DNA of 24,279 nucleotides from JBBTSB01 sp964355775 (GTDB taxonomy: Bacteria; Patescibacteriota; Minisyncoccia; 2-02-FULL-40-12; IGHO2-01-FULL-4-A), in NCBI GenBank assembly GCA_964355775.1, contig CAYHEP010000013.1:1-24279 (forward strand). The letters are read 5' to 3'. Each line of letters opens with the position of its first letter. Within the stretch, counting starts at the first letter, position 1. Below are positions 1-7,235 of the stretch, piece after piece. Under the pieces are notes generated by a model. It saw only the letters and a program-made list of their open reading frames with translations, had not been told where the DNA came from and searched no databases. Both the position numbers and the translations under genes were made by a program.

Positions 1-140
1 AACGCTTCGATTGAATAAATGACCAAAGCTCGAGGCGAATTTTTGGGGAGAAGATGTTTGCCGATGTTGAATATCGCCGGCGGTCGTCTTCTATTATCGT
101 GTAATTCACGAACTAACTTTTTCCAAATTTTTTTTAACAT
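1..140 (-). CDS. 5' part of unidentified gene, runs off left edge
   Basis: An open frame of 46 codons begins with ATG at 140-138 and stays open to the window edge. It starts 5 bases after the stop of the ABC exporter gene, so it is probably the next gene of the same minus-strand operon. The visible N-terminus is very basic (MLKKIWKKLVREL, then NRRRPP) and ends in a hydrophobic beta-strand-like stretch (RALVIYSIEA). That could be the start of a glycosyltransferase or methyltransferase Rossmann core, but the fragment is too short to name a family. No Shine-Dalgarno site is visible. The plus-strand frame over the same bases has no recognisable product. Confidence 0.5.
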   Translation of the reverse strand, partial: MLKKIWKKLVRELHDNRRRPPAIFNIGKHLLPKNSPRALVIYSIEA

Positions 141-145
141 AGTAC

Positions 146-1867
146 CTATGATTCCTGAATACGACCGTTGTTCACAACGATTCTTTGATCGGCGTGCTCA
201 ATCGTGCTCATTCTATGTGCGATGATGATGATCGTGATTTTATGTTGAAGAGATAGAATTGCCTTTTGAATAACCGCTTCGGACGCCGTGTCCAGATTGC
301 TCGTTGCTTCGTCGAGGATGAGGATTTCAGGTTTACGGGCAAGCGCGCGAGCCAATGCGATCCGCTGACGTTGACCTCCGGATAATGTCATACCCCGTTC
401 CCCGACAACCGTCTTGATTCCTTCCGGTAAGCGATCTACAAATTCCGAAGCGTTGGCAAGTTCGATTGCCTCGCGCACCGTCTCTTCGGAAATTGATTCT
501 CCGTAAAACCGGACGTTATTTTCAATCGTATCATTGAGTAGAAAAACTTCCTGCGGTACATACCCGATATGCTCGCGCCACTGTGAAAGGCGGACATCTT
601 GGAGTGGCACTCCGTCAACCAAAATCGTACCATCAGTCGGCGTCAAGAGACGCAAGAGCAAGTCAACAATCGTCGTCTTGCCCGCTCCAGACGGACCGAT
701 AATCCCGATCATATGTCCTTTCTCGATACGAAACGAAATGTCGGACAAGACGACTCGTCCCGGTTCATAGGCGAATGATACCTTCTGAAATTCAACAGCA
801 GTGGTGAATTGAAAATCTTTTATTCCCGCATCTTGTTCTTTATGTTGTCGCACATCGCGCCGATACTGCATGACGTTTTGCAAGTATGGCACCATACCGT
901 TGATTGTTTGAAGCTGACCCTGAAAGGATTGTACAAAACTGAATATTCTTTGGACAAGATACATGATCACTCCGAAAGCAACAATATTAAATTCGGGTTT
1001 TTGGTAGGATAGAAGAAACAGCACCGCAATAAACGCAAAACCAGCGGGTTCCGCAAAGGCGCCTGTGAGGTAGGAATAAAAAATCTGCCGTGTGTTAAGC
1101 GTAAAAAGTTCCGAAAAATATTTTTTCCCCTGCAATCCGACAGGAATTTCGGAACGAAACGCTTTCACCAGTTTCATTCCGATAATACTTTCTGTAATAT
1201 AGTGATTGGTGATTTTTTCCAACAGCGACAATCGAGTCGTAAGACGTCGCGTCTTGGCGAAAACCGGTTTTACGACCAAAAACAACAGTGCACCAAAGCC
1301 GATGGTTGCAAACGTGATGGGAACCGATATGCTCAACGCTACAGCGCTATACATCGCCATACTTGTTGACAGCATGATGGTACTACCGACCAATCCAATC
1401 ATGCCAGCGGCATTGCGAGCGTCATTGAGAATAAACCGTTCCAAATAGCCGACTTTTTGCCTGACGAGATGTGGCCATGACGCCTGAAGAGTGTTACTGA
1501 AAAGGCTTTGTTGCATACGCTCCGCAAATTCGAGCGAATTTTTATCCGTCAAGTATCGCGAGAGAAATTGAACTGATGCTTTTGCTATGAAGATCAACAC
1601 GATAAAACAAAGGAGAAAAGCGGGTGTAAGTGGAAGATGAAAAATCGAAAAAAGTTTTGTAATCAAGTGAGTAATCCCATCCGGAACGCTTGCCGCTTCT
1701 GATCCGGAGAACATCGAGAAGAGAGGTATGACGGCTGTGATACCTACGCCGCCGAATATGCCGGCTGCGAGACCGAGTATGGTAAGAAGCAAAAAACGCC
1801 ACCGGTAACGGCGAAAGGTGCGGAATAGCATTCGTGAAATTCTAAAAACTCTGCGCAGATCAATCAT
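146..1867 (-). CDS. MsbA-like ABC exporter (fused membrane and ATPase domains)
   Basis: This 573-residue half-transporter has an N-terminal membrane domain (about residues 20-310, several hydrophobic helices) and a C-terminal ATPase. Walker A is GPSGAGKTT (391-399), the Q-loop is VPQE (437-440), the signature is LSGGQ (495-499), Walker B is ILILDE (515-520), and the switch histidine lies in IIAHR. Length and order match homodimeric lipid or lipid-linked-glycan flippases such as MsbA, PglK and WlaB. The ATG overlaps the fcl stop in an ATGA (1864-1867), implying translational coupling. By context it may flip or export a lipid-linked sugar made by the neighbouring genes. The substrate cannot be read from sequence. 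Confidence 0.93.
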   Translation of the reverse strand: MIDLRRVFRISRMLFRTFRRYRWRFLLLTILGLAAGIFGGVGITAVIPLFSMFSGSEAASVPDGITHLITKLFSIFHLPLTPAFLLCFIVLIFIAKASVQFLSRYLTDKNSLEFAERMQQSLFSNTLQASWPHLVRQKVGYLERFILNDARNAAGMIGLVGSTIMLSTSMAMYSAVALSISVPITFATIGFGALLFLVVKPVFAKTRRLTTRLSLLEKITNHYITESIIGMKLVKAFRSEIPVGLQGKKYFSELFTLNTRQIFYSYLTGAFAEPAGFAFIAVLFLLSYQKPEFNIVAFGVIMYLVQRIFSFVQSFQGQLQTINGMVPYLQNVMQYRRDVRQHKEQDAGIKDFQFTTAVEFQKVSFAYEPGRVVLSDISFRIEKGHMIGIIGPSGAGKTTIVDLLLRLLTPTDGTILVDGVPLQDVRLSQWREHIGYVPQEVFLLNDTIENNVRFYGESISEETVREAIELANASEFVDRLPEGIKTVVGERGMTLSGGQRQRIALARALARKPEILILDEATSNLDTASEAVIQKAILSLQHKITIIIIAHRMSTIEHADQRIVVNNGRIQES

Positions 1868-2802
1868 GAAATGGTGGTATAGTAATCAATAGTCTTTTTG
1901 AGTCCCCGTTCGAAATCCGTCGTCGCCGTAAATCCAAACTCATGTTTCGCTTTTGATACATCAAGACGTCGCCGCGGCTGTCCGTCGGGTTTTGTATCGT
2001 CCCATACAATCTTACCACGATAGTCCATGAGCCGGGCTATGGTCGTTATCAACTTTTTTATGGAAATTTCCATGCCCGAACCGAGATTGACGGGTTCCGG
2101 ATGGTCATAGCGTTCGGTAGCCAGCACGATCCCTCGAGCGGCATCTTGGACATATAAAAATTCCCTCGTGGCTTTTCCCGTGCCCCAGACGTTTACGGAA
2201 GGTGCGCCGGAGGCTTTTGCGTCGGCGATTTTTTTGATCAGCGCCGGTATGACGTGGGAGCGCGACGGATCAAAATGGTCTCCCGGTCCGTAGAGATTGA
2301 CCTGCAAAAGATTGATCGCGTTGAATCCATATTGCTGGTGATATGCTTGTGCTTGAACGATATGCATTTTTTTGGCGAGACCGTAGGGCGCATTGGTTTC
2401 TTCCGGATAGCCATTCCAGAGATGTTCTTCTTTGAAGGGAGTTGGTGTGAATTTCGGGTAGCTACAAATTGTCCCTACGTTCACAAATTTTTCCACGCCC
2501 GCCTGACGGGACGCTTCGATCAGATGCAGACCCATCAGAGCGTTGTCATAGAAAAGTTCGCCCGGTTTTTCGCGGTTCAGCCCGATCCCGCCGACTTTGG
2601 CAGCCAAATGGATGATGATGTCCTTGCCGTTGACGAGTTTTTGCGATGTGGACCACGCACGCAAATCATGGTCGCGATGCAGAGGCACGGTGATGTTTTT
2701 TTCGGGAACTCCCCGTGCTTTCAGTCGTTTTACGACATAACGCCCCAAAAACCCATCTCCTCCCGTCACAAGGATTTTTTTATGTTTCAGTCGAATCGGC
2801 AT
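1864..2802 (-). CDS. fcl: GDP-L-fucose synthase
   Basis: NADPH-dependent 3,5-epimerase/4-reductase of the extended SDR family, converting GDP-4-keto-6-deoxymannose (the GMD product) to GDP-L-fucose in the cytoplasm. It shows the Rossmann motif VTGGDGFLG (12-20), AAKVGGI (68-74), the catalytic Y140-xxx-K144 pair in NAPYGLAKK, WGTGKATREFLYV, and a C-terminal KPDGQPRRRLD. The ATG at 2802 gives 312 residues, the normal family length. The open frame extends 32 codons upstream, but that stretch has no homologous look and overlaps the promoter. A TTGACT-17-TATCCT promoter places transcription start at this ATG. The partner gmd lies upstream on the same strand but is separated by an opposite-strand NUDIX gene. 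Confidence 0.94.
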   Translation of the reverse strand: MPIRLKHKKILVTGGDGFLGRYVVKRLKARGVPEKNITVPLHRDHDLRAWSTSQKLVNGKDIIIHLAAKVGGIGLNREKPGELFYDNALMGLHLIEASRQAGVEKFVNVGTICSYPKFTPTPFKEEHLWNGYPEETNAPYGLAKKMHIVQAQAYHQQYGFNAINLLQVNLYGPGDHFDPSRSHVIPALIKKIADAKASGAPSVNVWGTGKATREFLYVQDAARGIVLATERYDHPEPVNLGSGMEISIKKLITTIARLMDYRGKIVWDDTKPDGQPRRRLDVSKAKHEFGFTATTDFERGLKKTIDYYTTIS

Positions 2803-2809
2803 AGATAAC

Positions 2810-2838
2810 AGGATAGAGCTAATTGACAGATTAGTCAA
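2810..2838 (-). promoter_or_regulatory. fcl promoter, leaderless layout
   Basis: On the minus strand TTGACT (2838-2833) is followed by a 17-base spacer and TATCCT (2815-2810), then 7 bases, then the fcl ATG. Transcription would start at or next to the start codon. It drives fcl and the coupled ABC exporter gene. Confidence 0.65.
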
Positions 2839-2851
2839 AGTTATGTTAGGT
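2823..2851 (+). promoter_or_regulatory. possible NUDIX promoter
   Basis: A perfect -35 box TTGACA (2823-2828) is followed after 17 bases by a poor -10 candidate TTAGGT (2846-2851). It overlaps the divergent fcl promoter, whose -35 lies in this spacer. The -10 match is weak, so this call is tentative. Confidence 0.3.
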
Positions 2852-2855
2852 AAGT

Positions 2856-3461
2856 ATGTCCGCACAGGCGGAGAAGGAGAAGAAGATGCCACGTTCATGG
2901 ACCGTCGCCGAGGAGCCCAAGGAAGTGTATCGGAATTGGGGCTGTACGGTGGAGGAACAGAAGTTCGTCAACCCGGCAACGGGGAAAGTCGAACTCTTCG
3001 TTTTCATCCAGCAGAAGCGTTGGTCGGTAGTTCTCGCGGTGACCAAGGACAAGCAGGTGCTGGTCAACCGCGAGTGGTATCAGGGTGCGGGCGAGGTCGT
3101 GGTCGGCTTGCAGGCCGGCACCGGCTCGTTCCTGACCAACGATACCGCCGAGGACGCACAGGAGGTGATGATCCGGGAACTTCTGGAGGAAACCGGCTAC
3201 GAAGCTGGACGCATCATTCCCCTGGGGTATTCCTGGATGGCAGCGCGCAAGTCTCACACGCGGCCCGAGCATTTCCTGGCGCTGGACTGCGAGAAGGTCG
3301 GCGAGCCTCGGCTTGACCCGGGCGAGAAAATCGACGTCCAGCTGGTCCCGATCGCGCAGTGGCTCCAGTGGTGCCAGGATGGTACCGTGCGCGAGCCGTC
3401 TGCGATTACCACCACGATGCGGGCTCTTCCGCACCTTGGGGTCAAGCTCACGATCGGCTGA
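2856..3461 (+). CDS. NUDIX hydrolase, probably acquired
   Basis: This NUDIX-fold pyrophosphohydrolase most resembles ADP-ribose or nucleotide-sugar pyrophosphatases. The core RELLEETGY (107-115) gives the metal-binding REUxEExGU part of the NUDIX box. The usual leading glycine (Gx5E before it) is not in register: the segment LQAGTGSFLTNDTAED carries a few extra residues, so the box is slightly degenerate. Two starts are possible: ATG 2856 (201 aa), or ATG 2886 (191 aa), which follows a strong purine-rich Shine-Dalgarno (GGAGAAGGAGAAG). The gene is markedly GC-rich (about two thirds G+C in the stretch 3061-3120) with GC-ending codons, unlike its neighbours, and runs opposite to gmd and fcl. 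Its stop overlaps the gmd 3' end by 14 bases. Transfer from another lineage is likely. The substrate is unknown. Confidence 0.85.
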   Translation: MSAQAEKEKKMPRSWTVAEEPKEVYRNWGCTVEEQKFVNPATGKVELFVFIQQKRWSVVLAVTKDKQVLVNREWYQGAGEVVVGLQAGTGSFLTNDTAEDAQEVMIRELLEETGYEAGRIIPLGYSWMAARKSHTRPEHFLALDCEKVGEPRLDPGEKIDVQLVPIAQWLQWCQDGTVREPSAITTTMRALPHLGVKLTIG

Positions 3462-4428
3462 CCGCTTCAAGGTCGGCGTCCACCATCATGTTCACCAAAT
3501 CCCGGAAGGGTACCTTCGGCGACCAGTCGAGGGTTTTTTTTGCTTTTGAGGCATCGCCAAGCAAGATGGGCACTTCCGCTCGGCGCATGTCTTTTTTTGT
3601 GTTATAGACAACGTATTTCTTTGGGTCAAGCTTAAGACGGGCAAACGCCAGCTCGACAAATTCCCGCACGGAGTGGGTCTCACCTGTCGCGACAACGTAA
3701 TCATCGGGCTTTGGCTGTTGTAGCATTAAAAACATTGCGTTTACATAATCGCCTGCAAATCCCCAATCGCGCTTGGCGTCGGGATTGCCAAGTTCGAGTT
3801 TTTTTGCTTTGCCGAGCTTGATGAGTGCGGCTGTGTGTGTGATTTTGCGGGTGACAAACTCAAGCCCACGACGTTGTGATTCGTGATTAAACAATATGCC
3901 GTTGCAGGCAAAGAGACCGTATGCCTTTCGGTACATTTTGGTCAGATAAAAACCGGTTGTTTTTGAAATGGCATACGGCGAGACGGGATTAAATGCGGTA
4001 TGCTCGTTTTGCGGGATTTCCACGACATCGCCAAACATTTCGCTTGAGGCGGCGAAGTAAAACTTTGTCTTGAGCTTGAGCTCTACGATCGCCCGCAAGA
4101 GATAGTGCGTGCCGTCAATATTGGTGCGCAAAGTGTTGAAGTCGTCCTCGAAAGAGATTTGCACAAAGCTTTGTGCGGCGAGGTGATAAATCTCATCCGG
4201 TTTGATGGTTGCAAGGAGACGGCAGATGCCTGCATAATCTGCGACATCACCAAAATGCACGCTGATCCTGCTCAACAAGTCGGGCATACGCGAGTAGCGT
4301 GTCTTTTCGTTTTCATATGCGACGCGGCGCACAAATCCATGCACCTCATAGCCTTTTGCAATGAGCAGTTCGGCAAGATATGAGCCGTCTTGTCCGGTAA
4401 TGCCGGTGATCAATGCCTTCTTTTTCAT
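3448..4428 (-). CDS. gmd: GDP-mannose 4,6-dehydratase
   Basis: Extended SDR enzyme that converts GDP-mannose to GDP-4-keto-6-deoxy-D-mannose, the precursor of GDP-fucose, GDP-rhamnose and GDP-perosamine. It shows GITGQDGSYLAE (9-20), catalytic S129-E130 (SSEMFG), Y152-xxx-K156 (SPYAISK), and the GMD hallmark FNHESQRRG followed by FVTRKIT. It has 326 residues, near normal length. The last codons lie in the GC-rich segment shared with the convergent NUDIX gene, so the extreme C-terminus may have been rewritten. The start codon immediately abuts the 77-bp palindromic element: ATGAA at the start is one copy of a 5-base direct repeat flanking that element. No promoter is visible directly before it. 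Confidence 0.95.
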   Translation of the reverse strand: MKKKALITGITGQDGSYLAELLIAKGYEVHGFVRRVAYENEKTRYSRMPDLLSRISVHFGDVADYAGICRLLATIKPDEIYHLAAQSFVQISFEDDFNTLRTNIDGTHYLLRAIVELKLKTKFYFAASSEMFGDVVEIPQNEHTAFNPVSPYAISKTTGFYLTKMYRKAYGLFACNGILFNHESQRRGLEFVTRKITHTAALIKLGKAKKLELGNPDAKRDWGFAGDYVNAMFLMLQQPKPDDYVVATGETHSVREFVELAFARLKLDPKKYVVYNTKKDMRRAEVPILLGDASKAKKTLDWSPKVPFRDLVNMMVDADLEAVSRS

Positions 4429-4466
4429 CCCGTTAGAAGCTGCATATTAATGTTGATATTCGACAT
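4425..4466 (-). CDS. possible 13-residue upstream ORF inside the palindromic element, coupled to gmd
   Basis: Read toward gmd, the element contains ATG TCG at 4466-4461 and a 13-codon frame (MSNININMQLLTG). Its TGA overlaps the gmd ATG as ATGA. The second element has the same frame (MSKITTQLQLLTG) fused in frame to RmlB. The pattern MSxI....QLLTG is conserved even though the middle of the element has diverged. No Shine-Dalgarno is present. A second small frame begins at the outer ATG (4510) and stops at 4433, just before gmd. Translation of either is unproven. Confidence 0.3.
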   Translation of the reverse strand: MSNININMQLLTG

Positions 4467-4505
4467 GGTGTGGTTGGTAACCCGTTAGGGCAGCTTCTAA
4501 CGGGA
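4429..4505 (-). repeat. palindromic MITE/REP-like element, copy A
   Basis: The ends are perfect 17-bp inverted repeats, ATCCCGTTAGAAGCTGC at 4427-4443 and its complement at 4490-4506. An extra internal copy of CCCGTTAG (4481-4488) can form a shorter hairpin with the right arm. The element is flanked by the direct repeat TTCAT (4424-4428 and 4506-4510). The copy at 12777-12853 matches in reverse orientation over about 60 of 76 positions, with a compensatory C-G to T-A change in the arms. The strand given is the orientation of its small outward frame (toward gmd). No coding capacity for a transposase. Confidence 0.85.
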
Positions 4506-4516
4506 TTCATACCCAT

Positions 4517-4526
4517 ATTTCTAGCA
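4517..4526 (-). promoter_or_regulatory. likely ancestral gmd -10 region, displaced by element A
   Basis: On the minus strand an extended -10-like string TGCTAGAAAT lies 6 bases before an ATGAA at 4510-4506, the outer copy of the direct repeat. This resembles the hpf promoter, TGCTAGGAT then 6 bases then ATG. With the element and one repeat removed, it would sit in the leaderless position for gmd. No good -35 box is seen. Confidence 0.4.
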
Positions 4527-4541
4527 TACTTTTGGCTTCTA

Positions 4542-4550
4542 TGCTATAAC
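4542..4550 (+). promoter_or_regulatory. extended -10 promoter of the GT2-led operon
   Basis: TGCTATAAC is an extended -10 box (TATAAC at 4545-4550), followed by 6 bases and the ATG at 4557. The -35 match is weak, as expected for an extended -10 promoter. The layout predicts a leaderless mRNA for the long plus-strand operon. Confidence 0.6.
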
Positions 4551-4556
4551 GATGTA

Positions 4557-5321
4557 ATGTTCAGAAAACTTTTTCGTTTCTTCAAGCCTGCGCCCGCACC
4601 CGTGGTGTATACCGAGGAGGAACGTCGTATCGGTCTCCAAAAAATCCTTTCAGCCGTTCGGGCGCCACTTCCCACCGAACGAGAGCTAAAGATGGTGGAA
4701 ATCGTCGTACTCAAGTACAAAGACCCTGAAGTGGAGACGAAATGCGCCGTGGACGTCATCAACAACACCGAGTGGCCATATAAGCTCGTATTCTACGACA
4801 ATCGTCCCGGAACGAAAAACTTTTCAAAAATCTGGAACAAATTGATTCGCGAATCCACCTGCGACTATGTGCTGGTGATGGACAGCGATATTTTTGTGCC
4901 CAAGCTTTCGCCTGACTGGCTCACACGAATGATGCGAACCTTTGACGATTTTTCGGATTGTTGGGTTGTGGTGCCACGTGTGAATCGCACTTCCTGTAGT
5001 CAGCAATGGGCGCAGGTTGCCGAGGAGAAACAACCGACAGAACTAACGGAGCCTTTTGCCGCCCAGTGCGTGTTGTATAAGAAAACCGTTTTCGAACACG
5101 TCGGCTATTTTGACGAGGAATTTTTGTTTTACGGTCAGGATTCGGAATGGTCTCACCGCGCGATGAAAAAAGGTTGTACGACATACATCCGCCACGATGT
5201 GCTCATGGATCACGGCAAGCATACGTCAATCGGCAAGGCGGCAAAAAAAGGCGAATTCGACCGGCAATTAGAAGGCGAATATGCACAAAAATTATTTGAA
5301 GAAAAAACTCGAACTGTTTAG
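4557..5321 (+). CDS. GT2-family glycosyltransferase
   Basis: A soluble, probably cytoplasmic inverting GT-A glycosyltransferase of 254 residues. The metal/nucleotide-sugar motif is VMDSDIFV (D109, D111). The later GYFDEEFLFYGQDSEWSHR has the acidic ED/QD-type active-site pattern of rhamnosyl and galactosyl GT2 enzymes. A longer frame opens at GTG 4470 inside the palindromic element, but ATG 4557 is preferred because a TATAAC -10 box lies 6 bases before it and the extra residues look like translated element. It is the first gene of the operon, and its 3' end overlaps the FkbM gene by 41 bases. The donor sugar cannot be assigned. Confidence 0.87.
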   Translation: MFRKLFRFFKPAPAPVVYTEEERRIGLQKILSAVRAPLPTERELKMVEIVVLKYKDPEVETKCAVDVINNTEWPYKLVFYDNRPGTKNFSKIWNKLIRESTCDYVLVMDSDIFVPKLSPDWLTRMMRTFDDFSDCWVVVPRVNRTSCSQQWAQVAEEKQPTELTEPFAAQCVLYKKTVFEHVGYFDEEFLFYGQDSEWSHRAMKKGCTTYIRHDVLMDHGKHTSIGKAAKKGEFDRQLEGEYAQKLFEEKTRTV

Positions 5322-6129
5322 TCAATACGGTTTTTTTGAAAAGATTAAGCTTGTTTTTATGTGGATGCATGATCGTTTGCTGGGAACGAGCCGCAAAGGT
5401 ATCTATGAGCTCAAGCAGTTGATCCAGAATATGGGCGACGCGGCTGTGTTTCAAAAGCAGGGGACGAACAATCTTATTACGTTTGATGGCTACAAGGTCC
5501 TTGTGCGCAGGACGTCCAGTGACGTTCCGGTGTTCAGCCAAGTTTTTTACTATAAAGAGTATCAGGCGGTGGTTGACGCCGTGCGCGACCCGCAAACGAT
5601 ACGGCATATCATCGATGCCGGCGCAAATGTCGGTTTCACTTCTTTGTATTTAGCAAAACAGTTTCCCGATGCCAAGATCATCAGCATAGAACCGGAGGAT
5701 CAAAACTACGCGATGATGCTCAAAAATTTTCAACTCAATGTTTGCAAAGCGATTCCGCTCAAGGTGGCGCTTTGGAACAAGCGTGAGAAATTGGGAATTG
5801 ACAGGAGTTTTCGTGATCATCGAGATTGGGCGGTTGCCGTGCAATCCGGTGGCACCGATGTTGATGGCGTCACTATTCCGGATCTCATGGCGACCTACTC
5901 CATGCCTACCATAGACATTTTAAAAATAGACATTGAAGGCGCGGAGCGGTTTATTTTCGATACTGAAGAGCACGTCCGACAGTTTCTCCCCAAGACTCGC
6001 TACATCGCCATGGAGATTCATGACGAGTATCAGATCAGAGACCGCATTCTCAACCTCCTGAAAAAATTCCATTTTTCATATTTCCACCATGGTGAACTTA
6101 CTATTGCAGTAAACCAAAAAATTCAGTAG
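5281..6129 (+). CDS. FkbM-family SAM-dependent methyltransferase
   Basis: A 282-residue protein with an FkbM-type core: SAM-binding IDAGANVGFTS (111-121), acidic motif II IISIEPE, and the family signature ILKIDIEGAE with a following AMEIHDEY. The family commonly O-methylates sugars in polysaccharides and glycolipids, so a glycan hydroxyl is the likely target. The ATG lies inside the end of the GT2 gene, and GAAGG 5 bases before it is one of the few plausible Shine-Dalgarno sites here. The N-terminal 100 residues have no clear motif. Alternative in-frame starts at residues 27 and 29 cannot be excluded. Confidence 0.88.
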   Translation: MHKNYLKKKLELFSQYGFFEKIKLVFMWMHDRLLGTSRKGIYELKQLIQNMGDAAVFQKQGTNNLITFDGYKVLVRRTSSDVPVFSQVFYYKEYQAVVDAVRDPQTIRHIIDAGANVGFTSLYLAKQFPDAKIISIEPEDQNYAMMLKNFQLNVCKAIPLKVALWNKREKLGIDRSFRDHRDWAVAVQSGGTDVDGVTIPDLMATYSMPTIDILKIDIEGAERFIFDTEEHVRQFLPKTRYIAMEIHDEYQIRDRILNLLKKFHFSYFHHGELTIAVNQKIQ

Positions 6130-6143
6130 ACTAAAACCCACCT

Positions 6144-7235
6144 ATGCGCAAACACATCCCCATCTTTTGGCCCAGTTACCATGGCAAAGACATCCAGCGC
6201 GAAATGGCGCGTCTTTTTCCTGCAGATATGTCCAATCGCTGGTTGGGGCAGGCGCACAAAGTGGATGAGTTTGAGCGGGAGTTTGGAAAAAAATACGGCT
6301 TCAAGTACTGCGTCACCGTAAACTCCTGCACGGCGGCGCTTGATCTTGCCTATCACATGATCGGCATCAAGGCGGGAGACGAGGTGATTACGTCGGTGTT
6401 GACCTGCACGGCAACCAATGTGTGGTTTCTTCGCAACAACGTCAAGATCGTGTTTGCCGACATCAAACCGGATCTTACCATCGATCCCGTCGATGTTGAG
6501 CGGAAGATAATTCCCAAAACGAAAGCCATCATCGTTGTCACGCTCGGTGGTATACCGGTTGACAAGCGTCTGTACACTTTGGCAAAAAAGCACGGTATTC
6601 CGGTAGTTGTCGATGCGGCGCAGAGTCTAGGTGTCGGCGAACCGAACGGGGATTTTGTGGCGTACTCATTTCAGGCGACCAAACACTTCACGACCGGTGA
6701 TGGCGGTATTTTGGTCTTGAGGAATGAAAAAGACTACCGTCGCGCAAAACTCCTGCGTTGGTACGGCATAGACCGAGAGATTAAAGCGAAAGCAAACTGG
6801 CAACCTTATCAAAAGCGCCAGATGACGATGGATATCGAAGAGGCGGGATACAAATTCCATATGAATGATATCACGGCGAGTCTTGGTCTGATCGGTTTGA
6901 AGCATGCGGATGCTTACATGAAACACCGAAAGAAGATTGTTGATTACTACAACAAGCACTTGCACGTGCCTACCGCTTCAGGCGGTTCACTCTGGCTCTA
7001 TGCGATTTTTGTCGACGATCGTGACCGTATAGCAGATGAGTTGAAAGCTACTGGCATTGAGACCAACATGATCCACCTGCGCAACGATATTTTCAAGGCG
7101 TTCGGGGGAAAGCGTTTGCCACTGCCGGAAATGAATGCCATTGAACACCGCTATCTCTATATTCCGCTGAATACGCGCATGACGCTCGCGGATGCCCGCT
7201 ACATCGTCGATGTAATCAATGGAATTGCGAAATAA
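6144..7235 (+). CDS. DegT/DnrJ/EryC1-family sugar aminotransferase
   Basis: A PLP-dependent enzyme of 363 residues that transfers an amino group to a keto sugar nucleotide. It shows NSCTAALDLA for phosphate binding (60-69), VVDAAQS with D157 and Q160, and SFQATKHFTTGDGG with the PLP lysine K180. The substrate is probably a 4-keto-6-deoxy sugar. Both GDP-4-keto-6-deoxymannose (from gmd) and dTDP-4-keto-6-deoxyglucose (from rmlB) could be made by this locus, so GDP-perosamine or a dTDP-amino-deoxyhexose are the main options. It starts 14 bases after the FkbM stop without a visible Shine-Dalgarno and overlaps the next gene by 17 bases. Confidence 0.92.
   Translation: MRKHIPIFWPSYHGKDIQREMARLFPADMSNRWLGQAHKVDEFEREFGKKYGFKYCVTVNSCTAALDLAYHMIGIKAGDEVITSVLTCTATNVWFLRNNVKIVFADIKPDLTIDPVDVERKIIPKTKAIIVVTLGGIPVDKRLYTLAKKHGIPVVVDAAQSLGVGEPNGDFVAYSFQATKHFTTGDGGILVLRNEKDYRRAKLLRWYGIDREIKAKANWQPYQKRQMTMDIEEAGYKFHMNDITASLGLIGLKHADAYMKHRKKIVDYYNKHLHVPTASGGSLWLYAIFVDDRDRIADELKATGIETNMIHLRNDIFKAFGGKRLPLPEMNAIEHRYLYIPLNTRMTLADARYIVDVINGIAK

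Noticed and set aside
2254..2808. 184-codon plus-strand open frame
   Set aside because: Antisense shadow of fcl; no recognisable motif, while the minus-strand frame has full SDR signatures.
2843..3470. Long alternative frames over the NUDIX gene (157 and 191 codons)
   Set aside because: GC-rich DNA keeps shadow frames open. Only the frame with RELLEETGY makes a known protein.
4470..4556. GTG start extending the GT2 protein by 29 residues
   Set aside because: The extra residues translate the palindromic element, and the -10 box at 4545-4550 lies inside this stretch.
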